The notes under the pieces are model-generated. The model searched no databases, had not been told where the DNA came from, and saw only the letters and a list, made by a program, of their open reading frames with translations. Source: Hymenopellis radicata (lineage: Eukaryota; Basidiomycota; Agaricomycetes; Agaricales; Physalacriaceae). Taken from it: a stretch of 49,368 bases of DNA. Positions 44,001-49,368 of the stretch are shown one piece after another (the first letter of the stretch is position 1; each line of letters begins with the position of its first letter). The DNA lies in the NCBI GenBank assembly GCA_015501595.1, contig JADNRX010000388.1, forward strand, positions 1 through 49,368. Direction: 5' to 3'. The position numbers and the translations under genes are program-made.

Positions 44001-46038
44001 AGACTCAAGGTGAATGGGCGGGACCATGTTCTTGTTACTTTTGTTGATGGACGGGTGAGTAATTTCTCTTTCGATTGAATATACACTTATTAGCATCTAG
44101 TCACTCGGTCCTAATACGGACGACGAAGTACGCTTGTTTTTTGAGCGCGCTGGCTTTGGGTCCGACGTCGAGAGCGTGCTGTGTTGGTCCGTCCCTGGAG
44201 CACAGAGCGGCGCGTACGTGACGTTTGGGAAGGGTGATGTGGCAAGGCGGGCGGTGAGGGTGCTCGATAGTGAAGCGCGGCGTATGGTGGGTTATCGAGA
44301 GGTACGCGTTCGCGTCGGTGAAGCGGTGACTTGTAGCGGCGTGTGGACTGGTAAGTTTCCTTCTGTCCATTTATCTCTTGCTCACTTTCGCCAGGCTTTG
44401 ATGGAAAACGAAATAAAAAGTGGGACGACCTAGAGCTTCTGGAGGCTGCGGCGCGGATGATTGTCGAGGAGGTCCGCAAGGTCATCGTCAAGGACGTGCG
44501 AGAGGGCGTAGTGGTGGGAGAGGTCCGCCGCGTCGTGCGCATGGGTCCGCAGATTGAGGAACGGGTGGAGGAGACGAAGCAGCAGAAGACCGGGCTCAAG
44601 GGACTCCGCTTTCGCAAGGCAGACCAGCCGGAGAAGGAAAAGCGCAAGCGGGAGGAGGAGGAAACCGTTCGTCCTGTCAAGAGGAGAAAACTGCCACCTG
44701 TCGAATCCGAGGAGGAGGAAGAACCGACGCCGAAACGACCACACCATGAGATTGACGAGGAAGGCGAGAGCGAGGTGGATGTCGAGGAAGAGGAGGTTAG
44801 GCCGGCCAAGAAACTCAAGGTGGAGAAAAAGGTCAAGAAGCCGAAGAAGGTCAAGACGACGACGAAGAGGATGGTGGTGGTGGAGGAGCCAGAGTCGGAG
44901 GACGAGGAGGAGGTGCTGTTGCCGGTTGTCGAGCTGGAGCCGCTTACCCCGGAGCCTTCGCGCTCGCCCACACCCACACCCGAACCGGAGCCAGAGCCAG
45001 AGGAAGAAGATTTGGGTGTCTGGGCCGACGACGAGGATCGGTGGTTTGCGCGCCTCGCGCTGGATGCTTCGTCGTCCCCGCCTCAGCCTGCGGTTCCCGA
45101 GGAGAGCGACGCGGATAATAATGGCCCGCACAAGAGCGGCGCGGCGCGGACGGAGGGCTACTATGAGATCCGCATCGAGGACAAGCTGCGGTATGTGACG
45201 CAGTACGCGGAGCGGCAGCGTGTCGCGGAGGACTTGAAGGACTCTGGGAATGTGAATGCGAATAATATTCCAGGGGGGGTAGTGGGGGTGGGGCTTCTGA
45301 GAGTCCGACGAAGGGTGTGGTGAGCAGCCGGAGCAACCGGGCGAGCAATCGGGTGAAGAACAAGGCACTGGAGGATATACATAATCTGAACAAGGCGATT
45401 TCGGCGTCGCTCGCTGGGGAGGGGAAGGGGAGTAGTCGGGCGCAGACGCTGCAGGCCTCGTCGGATCTGACATTCAAGTTTAACCAGCTGCAGACAAGGA
45501 AGAAGCATTTGCGGTTTGCGAGGAGTCCGATACATAGTTGGGGGTTGTATGCGCTGGAGAGGATCAGTAAGGGCGAGATGGTATGTCTCTTTCCTTTCTT
45601 TCCTGCTTTCATCATGCTTATTTGGTGGGGCAAGGTCATCGAGTACGTGGGCCAGGTCGTGCGCGCGCAGGTCGCGGAGCGCAGGGAGCGCGCGTATGAG
45701 AGGCAGGGGATCGGGAGCAGCTATCTCTTTAGGATCGACGAGGAGGAGGTGGTGGACGCGACGAAGAGCGGGAATTTGGGAAGGCTGATCAACCACTCGT
45801 GCGACCCGAACTGCAATGCGAAGATTATCCCGGTGAATGGGGTTAAGAAGATTGTGATCTATGCAAAGGTGGATATCGAGCTGGGGGATGAGATTACCTA
45901 TGGTGAGTGGTTTCTTCTTTTTGTGCGATGAGGATGGTGGCTGATGTGTGTGTTGTAGATTATCATTTTCCGATTGAGCAGGATAATAAGATTCCGTGTT
46001 TGTGTGGGGCGGTGAGGTGTCGTGGGTATCTCAATTAG
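41066..46038 (+). CDS. SET1: Set1 histone H3K4 methyltransferase (COMPASS), three one-base breaks
   Basis: Eight exons: 41066-41901, 41954-42759, 42805-43195, 43240-44054, 44101-44350, 44395-45580, 45635-45902 and 45959-46038, giving about 1544 residues. The start [13 protein letters not shown] matches basidiomycete Set1 proteins as I recall them. Order: a poly-Pro N-terminus, Arg/Ser-Arg/Glu tracts, an RRM-like segment ([20 protein letters not shown]), a second RNA-binding-type part ([20 protein letters not shown]), an acidic/basic linker ([18 protein letters not shown]), N-SET ([20 protein letters not shown]), SET and post-SET. SET motifs: [25 protein letters not shown] and GDEITYDYHF; post-SET CLCGA..CRGYLN to the stop. 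It methylates histone H3 lysine 4 in the nucleus. Frame changes, each equal to a one-base loss, are needed near 41125-41135, 41640 (C run) and 45272-45280 (seven-G run). All other sequence is open, so sequence error is more likely than loss of the gene. Confidence 0.92.
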
Positions 46039-46193
46039 TTTGTCGTTCGTGTTCTTGCTGTTGTTGTTTTTTTGTTATCATCTTATTTATCTCTCTCATC
46101 TTGTTACATTATTTCATTGCAATGTCAGTATCTTCTACAGGTTCAATCGTGCTCAGCGTAACGACTACGACGAACGACTGTGCATCCCCGCGC

Positions 46194-46693
46194 TCACGAG
46201 GCCCGTAGTTCGTCTATGAACTCGTCCCATTGTAACGGCAGGTTGTTAAATACACGACTGTAATCTACGTAGTATGTACGGCGGTGAGAATAGTCGTTTC
46301 TGAGGAGTACGGTCAGCATAAGACGGTACGCAGAGACGAAAGGAACACACCTTCGCCGCTAGAGTCCAGCAGTTTCAAGCCGTATCGGACGCGTCGACTC
46401 CCGTTGACGAACCTAGTGGTTCTGGCAAACCGACGTGTACCTTACAAAGCCGGCTGCACTCGCTCCTTCGCGAATAGATATCCGATGATAAGAAGTACTA
46501 ATCGACAAGTTGAGTTAGTGACTGAACATGAGAACAAGACGATCAAGACACGTACCATGTTTAATTCCTCTATGACATCCGACGCGGACAAGGCAGAGGT
46601 CATGACAGTACTCGAGGTGACAATCAATGTCCTCGTTGAAGCAGCAAAGTTGTCACCGGTAGTCGGACGTTCAGCGTGTGTAGTCGATGAGTT
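46194..46693 (-). pseudogene. C-terminal part of an unidentified gene
   Basis: On the minus strand VFNNLPLQWDEFIDELRAS ends at the stop 46194-46196, preceded by NDYSHRRTYYVDYSR. An upstream segment (about 46351-46432) reads RTTRFVNGSRRVRYGLKLLD. Another near 46540-46640 reads LIVTSSTVMTSALSASDVIE. Splice-like donors and acceptors separate them, but the phases do not all match. The gene is tail-to-tail with SET1, about 155 bases from its stop. Family not recognised. Confidence 0.4.
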
Positions 46694-46923
46694 TATCTAA
46701 ATGGAGCGGTTGGACTTACGTTCGGATATGCGAACAGGCAGAAGTCACTCACCGAGCAAATGGGCATCACACGAATCAGAGTCGTGAAGGCAGGACGCGG
46801 GGAGCAGACCAGTCACACCAACACGTATTCCTTCGAGATTTCGTAGTACAAACAATCCTACAAGACTTGATGTTAGCCAAGATCAAGAAGAAACAATGTT
46901 AATGAACATACCGAAGACATAAG

Positions 46924-46978
46924 AGAAGGGAGACGCGAGCATCCGCGAGCACAGCGGCGAAGGCCGCTGCTCCCTTCT
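46924..46978. repeat. Duplicated hairpin/exon module, copy 1
   Basis: 55 bases starting AGAAGGGAG and ending CTCCCTTCT, with an inner CAGCGGC-GAAG-GCCGCTG hairpin. On the minus strand it encodes EKGAAAFAAVLADARVSLL and runs into LCLR and a GTATGTTC splice donor. An ATG directly upstream (MAEKG) could be a start codon. Differs from copy 2 at two positions, both transitions. Confidence 0.7.
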
Positions 46979-47234
46979 CCGCCATCACACAACAAGACGT
47001 TGCTATTCGACGTATGGACCACAGACAAGAGTCCACCTAGACCCGTGTCGACGTCGAGATCAGTGAAGCCAACGTCGCGAACAAGTCGAGAAACAAGAAA
47101 GTCGTCACAGGAGGCCAGGTAAAACGTGTTGTTTAGAATCACGAGTAATAATTATACAACGATGTCCTATTGAGGTCGACGTTAGTCTCATCATCACGAC
47201 GAATCGATGTTACTAAACATACCTTACACATATC

Positions 47235-47289
47235 AGAAGGGAGACGCGAACATCCGTGAGCACAGCGGCGAAGGCCGCTGCTCCCTTCT
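47235..47289. repeat. Duplicated hairpin/exon module, copy 2
   Basis: Same 55 bases, 311 bases further on. On the minus strand it encodes KGAAAFAAVLTDVRVSLL, continues ICVR, and reaches a GTATGTTT donor followed by a CTAAC branch-site-like motif, as in copy 1. It is preceded by a CAG acceptor-like site (TTTTGCCGGACAG) rather than an ATG. Confidence 0.7.
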
Positions 47290-49368
47290 GTCCGGCAAAA
47301 CAAGGTGTTTCTATACGAGAGATGAACCAAACCTCGTGGAACAATGAGCCTGGTGAATGAAAACAGCAACATAACCAACGTACCTCTGCTCAGCAACAGC
47401 GATGACAATCCGGAGCCTCACCAATAGTAATCCCGGAGTACGACATAAGCAAGAGTTGGAGCATAGTCGACTGCGCACTCGTCCCGCTCCAACCATCGCG
47501 TCTATAAACCGTCTCACAGTCAAAGGCGCATTCGTATCGCGACGTCCACACTACAAGTGGAAGCCCGAGGCACGTCTACACTGGTAAGTCAGTTCAAGTA
47601 ACAAATAGAACAAGAACAAGGAATTACTTACCATCGCGCGTCAAGGGCGCTGACGAAGCCCATACTTGATGATAGGACATCCACCAGTAGTCCCTTTCAG
47701 AGTATCGAAGAGTTCAAGTAAGGCTTGAACATGCCGCCGACATCCCGAACATCATGCCGCCCGAACATGGGCAACGTCTGGTGGGCGCAGTATCAGCCAT
47801 TCAAGCATAACGGCGGCGTGAGTACCAGCGAGTAGTCCAACATCACGTCCTAGAGTGGTCATTCGATGAGCAACATTGGACTAGAGAGTAGTGTGAGATA
47901 ACTTAGAAAGTGGTCAAAATGAAGAATTTCACCTTGCGACGACGAGCGCGCCTACGGTGTTCATACTGTGTGCATGGTATCTCTAATATTCGAAGGCTCC
48001 AACAATGCCACAGACATCCAAGTCGTGTTTGATATCCCGACGCCGCGAAGAACGCCCCGCAGACGCTCGTCGGCCGATGCTCGGTGTTTGACAGCGATTA
48101 GCGGTAGCGTAGATGATGACGGCCAGTCTAGGCGCATTGAAGATAGTCCTCGTCAGCTCTTGAGGCAATTATTGAAGCTTTGGATAACCCCTTGAGTCAA
48201 ATGATCAAAATTCAATCGTAGTTTGACTCACGGTTAATCAACGAAGGCACGTCGCCTTCCAGGATTGTGTACAGGCATTCAATGTGTCGTAAGGCATCAC
48301 TTGATAGGTCGAATTGGAGGCTTGAGTTGCAAAATCGTGACAAGCCGAATGTTCGCCGACTTGAAAGGTGACTGACTTGTCAAGCGGGCCTGCGGAACAA
48401 TGATCATCGTCAGCGAAGAGTTAATCTGTAGAGCGTAAGAGTTTACCATGTTAAAGTCTTGAGGTCATCGTGGACGGGGTTCAGGTAGTATCTGTTGGTA
48501 AGTATACCATCAACCTGCTGAAAAGGGTGAGAGGTCAAAATTCTTACCAGCCAATAGAGGATCCCTGGGAAGCCTTCATTCCTGGTAAGGGCAGCAATGG
48601 GCCTTATGTCGAGAGTGAACGACATCGAGACGTCCTCCGCTGGTCGTCATACCGCCGAGACGAATCCCATTGTAACTTGATGTCGATGTTGGTGGAAGCA
48701 GCGGTGTCCTGGACAGAAAGAGCAGCGCGGCATGTATACTAAACATTATGTCAACGAAGCGCGCCGCGCCCTTTGGTCAACGCGTGTCCTAAGGAAGAAA
48801 TGAGGAATGAAAATTTGTACGCAAAAGAGGAACATACCGCCGAAGAAGCCGAAAGCCAGGCAGCTCAAGATGCCTGTAGGGCATTATTGAGAATATTTTG
48901 AAGATTATCGTCGCGACAGAAAGTCGCAAAGTCGCGGAACGCCGACCTCCCAAAGTGGTCCCGCCTCAAGCGAAGTCGTGTCCTTCGAGGTCACGGACAA
49001 GGACACGGCCGTCTTTCTGACTTGAATAGCATGTTAAGACGTCCAAAGGGCAATATACACGGCGATCTGGGCGCCTTGGTCGCTCTAAGGAGTAAAAAGA
49101 AAAGATTAGTATTTACGAAATGACAGACGCGGTGAGGACTGACCGCGAAGACTGCGAAAAGCCGGCTATAGGAGCCTTTCGGAGGGCGTTCCTAAAGAGA
49201 GATAGCGTCTAATCGTCGCGCTACATCGTCGACAACTCGTCAAACGCCCAAGAACCAGAACCATATTCCACCCAGGCCGAAGTCGAGGTGGGTGGGCATC
49301 CGGACAGAGCGACGAGTGAGTACCGGTGCGTTCATCAGAGGCTAGATGGGTTTAGCAAGCGATATGAG

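Larger units (their letters stand above)
46694..49368. other. Degenerate region, probable minus-strand exon fragments
   Basis: Besides the duplicated module at 46.9 and 47.2 kb, minus-strand stretches such as LVRILTSHPFQQVDGILTNR followed by YYLNPVHDDLKTLTW (48443-48550) and SGITIGEA (about 47425-47450) look like exon pieces. I cannot assemble a gene. From 48.8 kb to the end nothing recognisable is seen. Confidence 0.35.

Noticed and set aside
41394..45796. Several long minus-strand ORFs (211-347 codons) opposite SET1
   Set aside because: They are antisense shadows of low-complexity Pro, Arg/Ser and Glu/Lys coding sequence; no introns, motifs or independent codon pattern.

Overview
This window looks like a stretch of a filamentous basidiomycete genome, most likely an Agaricomycete. 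Genes carry many short introns (about 45-65 bp, GT...AG) that must be spliced for the reading frames to join. Recognisable proteins are fungal: a Set1 histone methyltransferase, an F-box/LRR protein, a WrbA/Pst2-type flavodoxin, a metallo-beta-lactamase-fold hydrolase, an Rpp14/Pop5-like RNase P subunit, a TmpL-type membrane reductase pair, a GH76-like glycosidase and a UBP14-type ubiquitin protease. I see no tRNA, rRNA, CRISPR array or reverse transcriptase. Family calls rest on motifs read by eye, not on database searches.

Layout. 0.3-8.4 kb is gene-dense: a frame-broken ARF-like gene, a weak minus-strand coding relic, an intact metallo-beta-lactamase gene, an intact F-box gene and an intact flavodoxin gene. 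8.4-16 kb is poor in genes. It holds two copies of a dispersed repeat (9.5 and 14.05 kb), one disordered hypothetical protein with a clear TATA box, and a decayed GH76-like gene that stops against the second repeat copy. 16.0-24.2 kb is framed by two paralogous TmpL-like genes in the same orientation. Copy 1 has a one-base deletion and copy 2 is intact. Between them are an Rpp14-like gene and an intact Pro-rich single-pass membrane protein. 24.2-28.9 kb is nearly gene-free, with an unusual chain of short stem-loops joined by A-runs.

28.9-36.4 kb is the most interesting part. A multi-exon minus-strand gene is interrupted by a 549-bp inverted-repeat element flanked by a 9-bp target duplication. 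A plus-strand UBP14 relic contains two related miniature elements with TA duplications, one in an exon and one in an intron. A third TA-flanked element lies just upstream. In the first gene and in the UBP14 exon, removing the element and one duplication copy restores the reading frame, so these insertions can be read to the base. A 388-aa unknown protein (minus strand, 35.7-37.0 kb) is intact.

37.1-41.0 kb is a degenerate array of long internal repeats, with outlying copies at 26.3 and 28.3 kb. 41.07-46.04 kb encodes Set1 of the COMPASS complex in eight exons. 46.2-49.4 kb is again degenerate, but contains a duplicated exon-plus-splice-donor module on the minus strand.

The genes do not form a pathway. 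The common theme is a repeat-rich region in which small non-autonomous transposons and repeat growth are dismantling accessory genes. Single-base frame breaks also occur in genes expected to be functional (Set1, TmpL copy 1, Rpp14-like). Some lie in homopolymer runs, so sequencing error is a live alternative to pseudogenisation there.
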